Of a stretch of 64,000 bases of DNA, positions 53,934 through 63,185 are shown piece after piece. The position numbers and the translations under genes are program-made. The DNA comes from Verrucomicrobiota bacterium JB023 (GTDB lineage: Bacteria; Verrucomicrobiota; Verrucomicrobiia; Verrucomicrobiales; Akkermansiaceae), in assembly GCA_030673895.1 (NCBI GenBank), contig JAUTCR010000062.1:32871-96870 (forward strand), written 5' to 3'. Position 1 is the first letter of the stretch; each line of letters begins with the position of its first letter. The notes under the pieces are model-generated. The model made no database searches. It saw only the letters and a program-made list of their open reading frames with translations, and was not told the origin of the DNA.

Positions 53934-55610
53934 ATGGAGTGGTCCGAATTCCGGAACCTGCCCATGCCTTCAATCCGCCATCTGATCAGTCAATGCCTCA
54001 GCCATCTGCGCATGCGCTCCTCGGGTGCTGCCCGGGTCGCGACCAAATTCCATCGAATGACCCTCTACGGCTTCGACCTCGTCCTGTGGTCGCGGCTCTT
54101 CGGGCGAAAGCGGGGTCCTGTCCCCATCGAGCTGACTCGGCACCTTCTTGCGGAGAAGTCGGTCAAGCACAAGCCGCCCTCTCTCCACCTGGACGCGAGT
54201 TCCGACCTAGCGGACCGTTGGGAGGAAGGTTTTGCCGCCGTTTACGCGACTCTCTTTCTCAATCTTCAAAAGCCCGACGTTCTCTCTGACACTCGCTACG
54301 CTCATCCCGCCCCGGCCTTCAAGGGTGTCTACCTCTGGGACTCGGCCTTCATCGCCCAAGTCTGGAAGTGGTGGGACAATCCAACGGCCATGGAGGTCTT
54401 GGACTCGGTGATTCGCCTCCGTGACGGAGCCCGGCTCCAGCACGTGGTCACCGATCTCACCGCCTCCTCCTACACGCAGCCTCCCCTCATCGCCTGGTCT
54501 CTTCACCACCTACTACGCAGCCCTCTATCAGAACCTCTCGAACCTGCAAGGATGCAGCAGCTCTTCGGTGCGCTCAGCGTCTATAACAAGTGGCTCTATG
54601 AGCACCGTTACCACGAAAGCGGCCTCTTCTACTGGGAACATGCCTATGAGTCCGGAGTTGAGAATGCTCCCCGCTTTGGCAATCGAACCGAGAGCGACCT
54701 CATCGATACCCGTCGCTATGCCGCTCCTGACCTGAGCGGCTTCATGGTCGTCCAAAACGAAACGCTGGCCGAGCTGGCAAGGAAGCTCGATCGCAAGGAG
54801 GAAGAGCAGCATTACACGGAGAAAGCCGACAAGCTGCGTCAGCTAATCAATGAAAAACTCTGGAGCGAAGAGCTTGGCCTCTACACGGATTGGGAGTTCG
54901 ATACCGGTGAGCAGCTCAAGTTTCGCACCATCGCTGGCTTAATCCCACTGATGGCGGGGGTGCCCGATAAAGGACGCGCTGAACACATCCTCAAACAAGT
55001 CGTCGCACCCAAATCCTTCGCCACGCCCATCCCCTTCCCTTCCGTTGCTGCAGACGATCCCTCCTTCGAGCTCGATATGTGGCGGGGACCGGTGTGGTTG
55101 AATACCGCCTACTGCGCCATCCTCGGCCTACAGCGTTATGGCTTCCATCGCGAAGCCTCCGAGCTGGTCTGGAAGCTCTGCGATGGCGTCTATGCGACCC
55201 ATGCGGAGACGCGGCGGCTTTATGAGTTCTATGACCCCAATCAGCCGGGCATCGATGATCTCAATCGCAAGCGGGGCAACCAATGGAAGAAGTGGACCTT
55301 GGGCAACAAGCCACGCCCTGAATTTGTCGGCTGGACCGGTTTGGTGAACAGCCTTGTTATCGAGTGCCTCTTCGGACTCGAGCGCGACGAGAACGGTTGC
55401 TGCCTCCTCCGGCCCCGATTCCCTGCCGCTGCAGCCGATATCGGCTTCTCCATCCGCCTCCCTGCGCTTGGTCTCGCTATCCATATCGACGTCACCGACG
55501 ACACAGGCTCCGTCCGCGGCACGGCCCGCCGCAGCGGCCGGAGGCACACCTTCGAGGGCGAATTCGGACAAGCCATCCCCCTCGACTCACTCTTCCCCTC
55601 TCCATCATGA
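53934..55610 (+). CDS. Trehalase-like glycoside hydrolase, clan GG type
   Basis: 558 residues, no signal peptide. From about 120 it is an alpha/alpha-toroid with GVYLWDSAFIAQVWKWWD, SGLFYWEHAYESG, FELDMWRGPVWLNTAYCAI, RRLYEFYDPNQPG and FVGWTGLVNSLVIE. The pattern matches GH37/GH63-like enzymes such as trehalase or glucosylglycerate hydrolase. A Cys-poor C-terminal beta domain follows. The stop overlaps the start of the GT4 gene by four bases, so hydrolase and transferase are coupled. Confidence 0.85.
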   Translation: MEWSEFRNLPMPSIRHLISQCLSHLRMRSSGAARVATKFHRMTLYGFDLVLWSRLFGRKRGPVPIELTRHLLAEKSVKHKPPSLHLDASSDLADRWEEGFAAVYATLFLNLQKPDVLSDTRYAHPAPAFKGVYLWDSAFIAQVWKWWDNPTAMEVLDSVIRLRDGARLQHVVTDLTASSYTQPPLIAWSLHHLLRSPLSEPLEPARMQQLFGALSVYNKWLYEHRYHESGLFYWEHAYESGVENAPRFGNRTESDLIDTRRYAAPDLSGFMVVQNETLAELARKLDRKEEEQHYTEKADKLRQLINEKLWSEELGLYTDWEFDTGEQLKFRTIAGLIPLMAGVPDKGRAEHILKQVVAPKSFATPIPFPSVAADDPSFELDMWRGPVWLNTAYCAILGLQRYGFHREASELVWKLCDGVYATHAETRRLYEFYDPNQPGIDDLNRKRGNQWKKWTLGNKPRPEFVGWTGLVNSLVIECLFGLERDENGCCLLRPRFPAAAADIGFSIRLPALGLAIHIDVTDDTGSVRGTARRSGRRHTFEGEFGQAIPLDSLFPSPS

Positions 55611-56848
55611 AAATCTGCGACCTCACCTTTTCCTACACCGAGACCAGCGGCGGCATCCGCCGCTACATCGATCAGAAGCGCCAGTATCTCCTCGATCAAA
55701 CTGACCATGAGCACGTCCTCATCATCCCTGGTGAGGAGGACACCATTGTCCGGGAGGGTCGTGCGACCACCGTCACCATTGCCAGTCCCATCATCCCCGG
55801 CTGCGCGCCCTACCGCTATTTCTATCGACCCGGTAAGATCAAGAAGGCGCTCGAAGAGACCAATGTCGACGTTATCGAGCTCGCCAGCTTCTACGCCTGC
55901 TGTCCATGGGCCGCTTTCTCCTATCGGGATGCGCGGGTGAAGAACGGGGAGCCCCCCTGCCTTATCGGTGGCTACTTCCATACCGATATCGCCGATGCCT
56001 ACGTGGGCACGCCCCTGCGCCATGCCCTCGTCGACGGGCTTGGCCATTGGAGCGAAATCATCTCCAATCTGGGCTTGAAAATTGCCGACGCGGCCGAGGC
56101 GGAGGCGGAGGACTACTTTTCCCGTATCTTTGGCAAGTGTGACCAAGTCTATGCAGCAACACCCGCTCAGATCGAACGCTTGAAGGAATATGGCATCGGG
56201 GATGCCGAACTCATCCCGCTTGGAGTTGACCTTGAGTGCTTCCACCCCGACCGGGCCGACCCGGACTTTCGCACCGAACTAGGCGTCGCACCTGACGAGC
56301 CCCTCCTCATCTTCGCCGGACGCATCGATGTCGAGAAGCACGTTCCCACCCTGGTGGAGAGCCTGAAAACCCTTCGCGCCGGGGGCACTCCCGCCCACCT
56401 CGCCCTCATCGGCGAAGGCCCCCTGAAAAAGGAGCTCGAGGACGCCGCTGCTTCCATCGAGGGTCTTCACCTCCTCCCCTTCCAGCAGGACCCTACCGCT
56501 CTCGCCCGCTGCCTGGCTTCCGCCGACTTCTATGTGACCGCCGGCCCTCATGAAACCTTCGGCCTTTCCGTTATTGAGGCCCAAGCAGCCGGGCTGCCCG
56601 TCGTCGGGGTCGAGGCCGGTGCCCTTTGCGAGCGAGTCAATGACCGCCTGGGTCGGCTCGTCCCAGTCGATGATCACGAGGCCATGGCTGCCGCGATCAC
56701 CCAGCTCCTTCCCCGTCGGCAAGAGCTCTCTCACAACGCCCGCCAGCACGTCGAAGAGCACTTCTCCTGGGACCTCTGCTTCAGCAAGCTCATTGCCTGC
56801 TATGAGCGGGGGCTCTCCCAACCTGCCCTCAGTATCGGAGCGGCCTGA
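55607..56848 (+). CDS. Glycosyltransferase family 4
   Basis: 413 residues, starting at the ATG that overlaps the hydrolase stop (ATGA). The GT-B fold is clear: a Gly-rich N-terminal loop TETSGGIRRYIDQKRQYL, the second domain opening LLIFAGRIDVEKHVPTLVESL, and the donor site HETFGLSVIEAQAAGLPVVGVEAGAL. It joins a sugar from a nucleotide donor to an unknown acceptor. Pairing with the hydrolase suggests synthesis and breakdown of one compound, perhaps a compatible solute. Confidence 0.92.
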   Translation: MKICDLTFSYTETSGGIRRYIDQKRQYLLDQTDHEHVLIIPGEEDTIVREGRATTVTIASPIIPGCAPYRYFYRPGKIKKALEETNVDVIELASFYACCPWAAFSYRDARVKNGEPPCLIGGYFHTDIADAYVGTPLRHALVDGLGHWSEIISNLGLKIADAAEAEAEDYFSRIFGKCDQVYAATPAQIERLKEYGIGDAELIPLGVDLECFHPDRADPDFRTELGVAPDEPLLIFAGRIDVEKHVPTLVESLKTLRAGGTPAHLALIGEGPLKKELEDAAASIEGLHLLPFQQDPTALARCLASADFYVTAGPHETFGLSVIEAQAAGLPVVGVEAGALCERVNDRLGRLVPVDDHEAMAAAITQLLPRRQELSHNARQHVEEHFSWDLCFSKLIACYERGLSQPALSIGAA

Positions 56849-56871
56849 GTAGCGAAGGTGAGGAAGAAGGG

Positions 56872-57888
56872 TTGCGTGACTCGGCTGGGCCGGAACAGTC
56901 TCCGACGACGCCAGTGCCCAGCCCATCCAGTCCATTTCGTTCGCCCCGACTCATTCTGCTCCGCCTTGCCGGTCTTTGCCTCTTCTCTGGCTATGCTTGG
57001 CTCTATCTCGACAAGCAACGGGCACCGCTGACTCAATTCCTCTGGAATCCCCGTTACCGGGAGCCAATCGAGTTCCTCTCAGGAAAGAACTGGTCGCAAT
57101 GGCTCGCGACCTCTTCGCCGACCATCGATGGGATCATTCGCCTTTTCGGCTTCCTCTTTTTGTTTGCCGGGCTGGCCTCTCTCACCTTGCCAAAGCGCCC
57201 CCTCGGCATTGGCAAAGCGGAAGACGAACCAACCGCTTCACCCAACCTCCGCACTCTTGACTTCTTGCTCTCCAGAACGAGGCACCTCCGGCAGTGGGTC
57301 GGCATCGGCATCCTCCTCCTTGCCTCTCTAGGCCTCGGCCTGCACGCTTGGGCTGTTTATGAATCCAAGGGCCACAACACCACGCGACTTTTCGAGCAAT
57401 TGATCAGGCTCGCCACACCTTGCATCCTGATTATGGCGACGACGATTGGACTGGCCGGGAACAATTCAACCGCTTGGCTGATGCGGCTTGCGATTGCCTC
57501 CACCTTCGTTGGGCACGGCCTCTTTGCGCTCGGCATTTTTCCTCCTCCCCAAGAGTGGTATTTCATGGTCGGCAAGACGCTCGCACTCGAACCCGAGGCG
57601 ACCCGCTCATTCTTAGTCGTGGCCGGAGTCCTCGATCTCCTCGCGGCCGGCGCCCTGCTTCTCCCACACCCTCTCATCGCCCGACTGGCAGCCACCTATT
57701 GCACCTTTTGGGGCTTCACCACCGCAATTGCGCGACCGTGGGCCCACTTCACCCCGGCCGAGAAGCTGTATGGGCTCGACCCCTGGCTTGCCGAGGGCAT
57801 CCTGCGGCTTCCACACGGCCTTCTTCCTCTCGCCCTCTGCCTGGCTCTCATGCGTCCATCGCGAGATCCTTCGTCCACAGGCCGGTGA
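56872..57888 (+). CDS. Polytopic membrane protein of unknown function
   Basis: 338 residues from a TTG start, 23 bp after the GT4 gene. A Pro/Ser-rich N-terminus is followed by about eight hydrophobic helices. The middle (FVGHGLFALGIFPPPQEWYFMVGKTLAL and VVAGVLDLLAAGALLLP) faintly recalls DoxX-type proteins. No catalytic motif. It may share the transcript of the two sugar enzymes. Confidence 0.65.
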   Translation: MRDSAGPEQSPTTPVPSPSSPFRSPRLILLRLAGLCLFSGYAWLYLDKQRAPLTQFLWNPRYREPIEFLSGKNWSQWLATSSPTIDGIIRLFGFLFLFAGLASLTLPKRPLGIGKAEDEPTASPNLRTLDFLLSRTRHLRQWVGIGILLLASLGLGLHAWAVYESKGHNTTRLFEQLIRLATPCILIMATTIGLAGNNSTAWLMRLAIASTFVGHGLFALGIFPPPQEWYFMVGKTLALEPEATRSFLVVAGVLDLLAAGALLLPHPLIARLAATYCTFWGFTTAIARPWAHFTPAEKLYGLDPWLAEGILRLPHGLLPLALCLALMRPSRDPSSTGR

Positions 57889-57914
57889 CAAGCTGTCGCC
57901 GGATGCAACAATTT

Positions 57915-57932
57915 CGTAACAGAATCGTTACG
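57915..57932. promoter_or_regulatory. Palindrome/direct repeat upstream of the phosphatase genes
   Basis: CGTAAC-AGAATC-GTTACG is a perfect inverted repeat 50 bp before the phosphatase start. TCGTAAC and TCGTTAC also form a direct repeat with an 11-base period, the spacing of PhoB boxes. The bases do not match the E. coli Pho box. Confidence 0.4.
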
Positions 57933-57981
57933 GTTAAGAGCTCGCGGCCAACCGACGTCCCGTTCTCGATGGACCCTTGCC

Positions 57982-60900
57982 ATGCTCCGTCTTCTCGCCG
58001 CGTTCCTCGCCCTCACTCTCAACCTTTTAGCCGAAACTGGCCGTTACCGCCTCACCTGGACGAACGACCCCGCCACCACCGCGACCATTGGCTGGGAGCA
58101 ATCCGGCTTGCTCTCCGAGAACCCTCTTTCCACCCCGTCGGTCGCGACCGTTTTTTATTCCTCGAATCCTGACAATCTCCCAGCCTCCTTCGACGCCGAG
58201 ATCCCCACCGCAGCCATCGCACATCCCTATGATACCCGGGTCAATGGCGTCATCGACCAAGCGCGAGGCAAGGGCATGGACAACCGCTTTGCCTACTTGA
58301 CGGGACTTCAGCCCGACACTGCCTACTACTTCGTCATCCGCGATTCCGTCTCGCAGAGCCGCATGCTCTGGTTTCTAACAGCACCTGATAGCCCGAAGGA
58401 GTTTTCCTTCATCGCGGGTGGTGATTCGCGCCACGGCGATCCGAATCCCCTCAATGAAGTCAATGAGGGACGTCGAGCTGCCAATGAGATGGTCGCCAAG
58501 ATTCGGCCCCTGTTCATCGCCTTCAATGGCGACATGACCTTCTCAAGCTTTCCCGAGGAGTGGCAGCTCTGGTTTGACGATTGGCAGCTGACCATTGCGG
58601 ACGACGGGCGCCTCTTCCCTATCGTGCCCGCGCGGGGCAATCACGAGTATCTCAATGATGCCCTGGCCTCCCTCTTCGGAGTGCCCGATGCCTCCACCAC
58701 GGATGATCCCTCCGCTTACTACTACGCCCTCAGTTTTGGCGGCAACCTCCTGCGCAGCTATCAACTCAATTCAGAATACCTTTTCGGCGAAGGGAATGCC
58801 CAGGGCGAGTGGCTGGAGAGCGACTTGCAGGAGAACGGCACGCAGCACCTTCTCAAGGTAGCCAACTATCACAAGCCAATGCGTCCGCACGAATCCTCCA
58901 AGTCGGAAGGAAGCGGAGAGTATGAGGCCTGGTCCGAGATTTTCTATCACTATGGCGTCGACCTTGCCGTGGAGTCCGACTCCCATTGCGCCAAGCGCAC
59001 CTTCCCCATCCGGCCCAGTCTTTCTGACGGAGCCAGCGAAGGCTTCATCCGGGACGACACCTTCGGCACCGTTTACATCGGGGAGGGATGCTGGGGAGCT
59101 CCTCTCCGGGAGGCCGATGACAACAAGCCCTGGACCCTCGCCAGCGGCTCCTTCAACCACTTCGACCACATCACCGTCCTTCCGCCCGCACAAAGCTCAC
59201 CCGCCCGCTTGGAGGTCCGCACTATCCTCGCTGATTCCGTCTCTGAGACGATCGCGCGGAGTGCCTCCGAAGAACTGGCCGACCCGAGTGGCCTGCCTGA
59301 AGGAGTCCAGCTCTGGCAACCCGACGGCGGCGAGGTTCTACACATCCCCTTCACCAATGATGGTCCTAGTATCACCAGCGTCTCAGCAACGGGCAGCTTC
59401 TGGAAATTCAATGACGATGGCGAGGACCTCACCGGCACCAATTGGAACGGCCTCACCTACGATGACTCCGGCTGGTCCCGGGGGCCTTCCCAGTTCGGCT
59501 ACGGTGAAGATGATGAGGCGACCGAAGTCGACGAAGAGCGCTCCCAACCCGCCGGTTCTTCCCGCGTCATCACGACTTATTTTCGACGAGAATTCGAGTT
59601 CACCGCCTTGGCCGAGACTGATCAGCTCGATTTCAATCTGATCTCCGATGACGGCGCGATTGTCTATCTAAATGGCACCGAGGTCTTCCGACACAATCTC
59701 CCGAGCGGCGAAATCAACGCCTCCACAACTGCCTCCGCAAACAAGGGCGGGGCCGAGGGCAATAGCTTCAGCCTCCATAGCATCACGGAGACGTCTTCCC
59801 TCCTCTGGGATGGACGCAACGTGGTCGCCGTAGAGCTCCATCAAGAGGGCGGGCTTCTTGATTCCGACGCGAGCTTCGATCTCCGCTTGAACGCCGTCCG
59901 ACAGTCCAGCCCCGGCGGTCCAGATGGACCTTATCTTGCAGCCTCGCCAGTCAATGACACCTCCGTTTCCTTGCTCTGGGAGAGCGTGCCCGAGGCCGCC
60001 GCCTTCCAGCTCGAACGCCGCTGCGCGGGCTCACAAGCCTGGGCCCTCGTCTCTGCCAGCCTACCGGGCCAAAGCACAACCTACTCGGATACCGGGCTCG
60101 ACGCGGACACCTCCTATGCCTACCGCATCCGCTACTACGATGGCAGCCGTTTTTCCCAGTTCTCCTCGGAGTCCTTCGTGACAACCCTGTCCGGAGAAGG
60201 CGGAAGCGAGCCGCTCATCACCCGTGGCGAAGAATGGCAATACCTCGAAACCGTCCACCGCCTCCAGAATCCTCCAGCCAATTGGGAGAATGCCTCTTAC
60301 GCCGGAGACGTTCTCCCCCGAGCCTTCGCTCCTCTCGGGTTCAATCATTCGAGCGCCCGCTCGACTCTAATCGATACCGACAACACCACCTACTACTTCC
60401 GCCGTCACTTCGAGATCCCCAATGCCTCCGCCATCACCAGCCTCACCCTCGAGCTCATGGCTGACGATGGGGCCGTGGTCTATCTCAATGGCATCGAACT
60501 CGTCCGCGACAACATGCCCGCCAGCGGCAACATCGGCTCAAATACGGAAGCCGAGACTTCCCGCCTGGGCTCCGAGGAAGACAACTACCGTTCGTTCAAT
60601 CTTTCCCCCGCCGTTCTCATCGATGGCAGCAACCTCATCGCGGTCGAAGTCCACCAAGCGGCGGACCTTCTCTCCGGACTTCCAGATTTACTCGGACTTG
60701 CAGGTCCCGACCTCTTGTTCGACGCCTCACTGACGGCGGAAATCAATCCGCAGATTCCCCTCGTCACCCTAAGCGGAGGCGGCACCCTCGATGAGGAAAC
60801 GGGCACCTCCGCCCCCCTCGTGGTCAACCGGACGGGACAACCTTATGGCTCCTTGGCGGTTCAGCTCACCCGCAGTGGTCACGCCACCGATGAGGACTTC

Positions 60901-61479
60901 ACCCCGTCCCTCAACACCCTCACCATTCCCTCTGGTCAAAATAGTGCCCTCGTCCAGCTGACTGCTGCCAACGATGGCGAGGCAGAAGGCCTTGAGGCTT
61001 TCGTCATCGCAGTCTCCGCAAGTAGTGCCTACCTGCCCCATGCCCCCAATACCGCGACCTACCAAATCCTCGACGCCGTCTATGACCAGTGGCAATTCGA
61101 TCACTATGGGGGAAATCGGAGCGATGAGTTCGACGGAGACGGAGACGGCATCCCCAGCTGCCTCGAATTTGCCTTCGGTCTCGATCCCCACACCCCCGAC
61201 CGACAGGAGATCGAGTTTAACCTCGTTCAGGAAGAGAGCGGAATCTATCTGGAAACAACCATCCGCCAGCGCACCGACACCAATCGGCTCAGCTACGGCA
61301 TTCAACAGAGCGATGACCTCCGGAACTGGGATGAGGTGACTGCCAACTTCGAACCTCAAGGCAACCCGGTCGCAACGGCGGACGACGCGATTGTCGAGTT
61401 CACCTATCGCCTGACTACTCCCATCCCGCTGGCGCAAGAGCCGCGCCAGTTCTTCCGCGCCACCGTCACGAAAAACTAA
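57982..61479 (+). CDS. Large secreted multidomain metallophosphoesterase
   Basis: 1165 residues. Signal peptide to about 17, an FN3-like purple-acid-phosphatase N-domain, then a calcineurin-like core with FIAGGDSRHG, FIAFNGDM, PARGNHEY, NYHKPMRPH and ESDSHCAKRTF. Two related jelly-roll modules follow (DDGAIVYLNGTEVFRHNLPS and DDGAVVYLNGIELVRDNMPA, about 275 residues apart), separated by an FN3 domain. Then come a Calx-beta-like domain and a C-terminal module with DGDGDGIP. It is 20 bp ahead of a PhoD gene, so both probably serve phosphate scavenging. Confidence 0.88.
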   Translation: MLRLLAAFLALTLNLLAETGRYRLTWTNDPATTATIGWEQSGLLSENPLSTPSVATVFYSSNPDNLPASFDAEIPTAAIAHPYDTRVNGVIDQARGKGMDNRFAYLTGLQPDTAYYFVIRDSVSQSRMLWFLTAPDSPKEFSFIAGGDSRHGDPNPLNEVNEGRRAANEMVAKIRPLFIAFNGDMTFSSFPEEWQLWFDDWQLTIADDGRLFPIVPARGNHEYLNDALASLFGVPDASTTDDPSAYYYALSFGGNLLRSYQLNSEYLFGEGNAQGEWLESDLQENGTQHLLKVANYHKPMRPHESSKSEGSGEYEAWSEIFYHYGVDLAVESDSHCAKRTFPIRPSLSDGASEGFIRDDTFGTVYIGEGCWGAPLREADDNKPWTLASGSFNHFDHITVLPPAQSSPARLEVRTILADSVSETIARSASEELADPSGLPEGVQLWQPDGGEVLHIPFTNDGPSITSVSATGSFWKFNDDGEDLTGTNWNGLTYDDSGWSRGPSQFGYGEDDEATEVDEERSQPAGSSRVITTYFRREFEFTALAETDQLDFNLISDDGAIVYLNGTEVFRHNLPSGEINASTTASANKGGAEGNSFSLHSITETSSLLWDGRNVVAVELHQEGGLLDSDASFDLRLNAVRQSSPGGPDGPYLAASPVNDTSVSLLWESVPEAAAFQLERRCAGSQAWALVSASLPGQSTTYSDTGLDADTSYAYRIRYYDGSRFSQFSSESFVTTLSGEGGSEPLITRGEEWQYLETVHRLQNPPANWENASYAGDVLPRAFAPLGFNHSSARSTLIDTDNTTYYFRRHFEIPNASAITSLTLELMADDGAVVYLNGIELVRDNMPASGNIGSNTEAETSRLGSEEDNYRSFNLSPAVLIDGSNLIAVEVHQAADLLSGLPDLLGLAGPDLLFDASLTAEINPQIPLVTLSGGGTLDEETGTSAPLVVNRTGQPYGSLAVQLTRSGHATDEDFTPSLNTLTIPSGQNSALVQLTAANDGEAEGLEAFVIAVSASSAYLPHAPNTATYQILDAVYDQWQFDHYGGNRSDEFDGDGDGIPSCLEFAFGLDPHTPDRQEIEFNLVQEESGIYLETTIRQRTDTNRLSYGIQQSDDLRNWDEVTANFEPQGNPVATADDAIVEFTYRLTTPIPLAQEPRQFFRATVTKN

Positions 61480-61499
61480 CCACCCAGCTTACTCTACAG

Positions 61500-63185
61500 A
61501 TGAAACTGCTCTCCATCCTCCTCCTTCTCACCGGCTTCACCCACGGGGTCATCCTCCCTCAAGGCACGGAATACTTTCGACATGGCGTCGCCTCGGGAGA
61601 TCCGCTTCCCGACGGAATCATCCTCTGGACCCGAATCACCCCCAGCGAGGACGACCTTCCCGGCCGCGTGGCCGAGGACCGACCGGATATCGAGGTCGGC
61701 TACGAGATTGCCACCGATGAGAATTTCAGTCATATCATCCACTCTGGAACAACACTCGCCCAGGCTGCTTCCGACTACACTATCAAGGTGGACCCAAGGC
61801 AGCTCACGCCAGCGACCAATTACTACTACCGCTTCACCTATCAAGGAACGCAGTCTCTAGTAGGAAGAGCCAAAACGGCCCCGGAGGACAGCTCACCTGC
61901 CGGCACCCGCTTCGGCCTTGTCTCCTGCGCCAACTATGAAGCGGGCCTCTTTTCCGCCTACCGCTATCTCGCCCAGCGGGAGGACCTCGACTTCATCCTC
62001 CACGGGGGCGACTACATCTACGAGTATCCTCACAATGTCTACCCCGCTCCAGCCGAGGCCGGGCGGGTCCATGACCCTCTCGTCGAGATCATCAATCTCG
62101 AGCACTACCGGCGCCGTCACGCCAAATACAAGGCCGACCTCGACCTCCAACTCCTTCACCAGAAGGTTCCCTTCATCTGCACCTGGGATGACCATGAGTC
62201 CACCAACGATTCCCACCGCACAGGCGCGGAGAACCACACCGAGGGCGATGAAGGGAACTGGATCCAACGCCAGTCTTGGGCCTATCAAGCCTACTTCGAA
62301 TGGATGCCTATCCGCTTACCTGATCCCACCCATGCTCCCCAGCGCATCTACCGCAATTGGCAATATGGCTCCCACGTCGAGCTCATCACCCTCGACCTCC
62401 GCCAATACCGCGATGCCCCCCCAAGCCAAGCTGAACTCATCGCCGGAGCAACGGACCGCACGAACCTTGGCCCGGAACAAAAGACTTGGTTCAAGAATGT
62501 CCTCTCCGAATCCTCAGCCACATGGAAGCTCATCAACAATGCTCACATGATCACCCCCGTCGATCTCCCGGCCCTCGCCGTCCCCGACGTGAGAGAAGCC
62601 ATCGAAGCCTTCGCTTCTGAGGGTGTTTCTCCCCTCAATTCCCTCACCCTCGGGCAACCCTACAACACCGACCAATGGGACGGCTTCCCCGATGAACGGC
62701 AAGAGATTCTCGATCACCTCGATGAGCAAGATATCAACAACGTCGCCTTTCTAACAGGCGACATCCACTCCCTCTGGGCCTGCGAAGTCCCCAAAAACAA
62801 GACCGCCTACAAGCTCCCCGCCAGTGCCCTCAACCCCGACGGCGAACGCGCGGTGGCTATCGAAATCGTCTGCCCTTCCATTACTTCTGATAATCTCAAC
62901 GAGATTCTCGGAGCCGAACCCCGCACCCTTACCCTCGCAGTAGAAGAGACCTTCATGGCGCAGAACCCGTGGATTAAAGATATCGAATTGGACTCCCATG
63001 GCTTCACCGTCGTCGACGTGAACGCCGACCGCATCCGGGCGGATTGGTTCTTCATCTCCGACCGCGCCGCGCGCAATCCTTCGCTCAAATTCTATCGAGG
63101 CTACACCGCCGACGCCTGGGATCTAACCGGAGCAGGCGAAGCCGCCATCGTCGAGGAAACCGAAAACCGCCTCCCACCCCGCTAA
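61500..63185 (+). CDS. phoD: Secreted alkaline phosphatase D
   Basis: 561 residues with a short Sec-type signal (MKLLSILLLLTGFTHG). The PhoD N-domain reads YFRHGVASGDPLPDGIILWTRITP, and the catalytic domain has LVSCANYEAG, LHGGDYIYEY, CTWDDHESTNDS and FLTGDIHSLWACEV. The enzyme is usually Ca/Fe dependent and hydrolyses phosphodiesters and monoesters. Twin-arginine residues expected for Tat export are absent. It lies directly after the large phosphoesterase. Confidence 0.94.
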   Translation: MKLLSILLLLTGFTHGVILPQGTEYFRHGVASGDPLPDGIILWTRITPSEDDLPGRVAEDRPDIEVGYEIATDENFSHIIHSGTTLAQAASDYTIKVDPRQLTPATNYYYRFTYQGTQSLVGRAKTAPEDSSPAGTRFGLVSCANYEAGLFSAYRYLAQREDLDFILHGGDYIYEYPHNVYPAPAEAGRVHDPLVEIINLEHYRRRHAKYKADLDLQLLHQKVPFICTWDDHESTNDSHRTGAENHTEGDEGNWIQRQSWAYQAYFEWMPIRLPDPTHAPQRIYRNWQYGSHVELITLDLRQYRDAPPSQAELIAGATDRTNLGPEQKTWFKNVLSESSATWKLINNAHMITPVDLPALAVPDVREAIEAFASEGVSPLNSLTLGQPYNTDQWDGFPDERQEILDHLDEQDINNVAFLTGDIHSLWACEVPKNKTAYKLPASALNPDGERAVAIEIVCPSITSDNLNEILGAEPRTLTLAVEETFMAQNPWIKDIELDSHGFTVVDVNADRIRADWFFISDRAARNPSLKFYRGYTADAWDLTGAGEAAIVEETENRLPPR

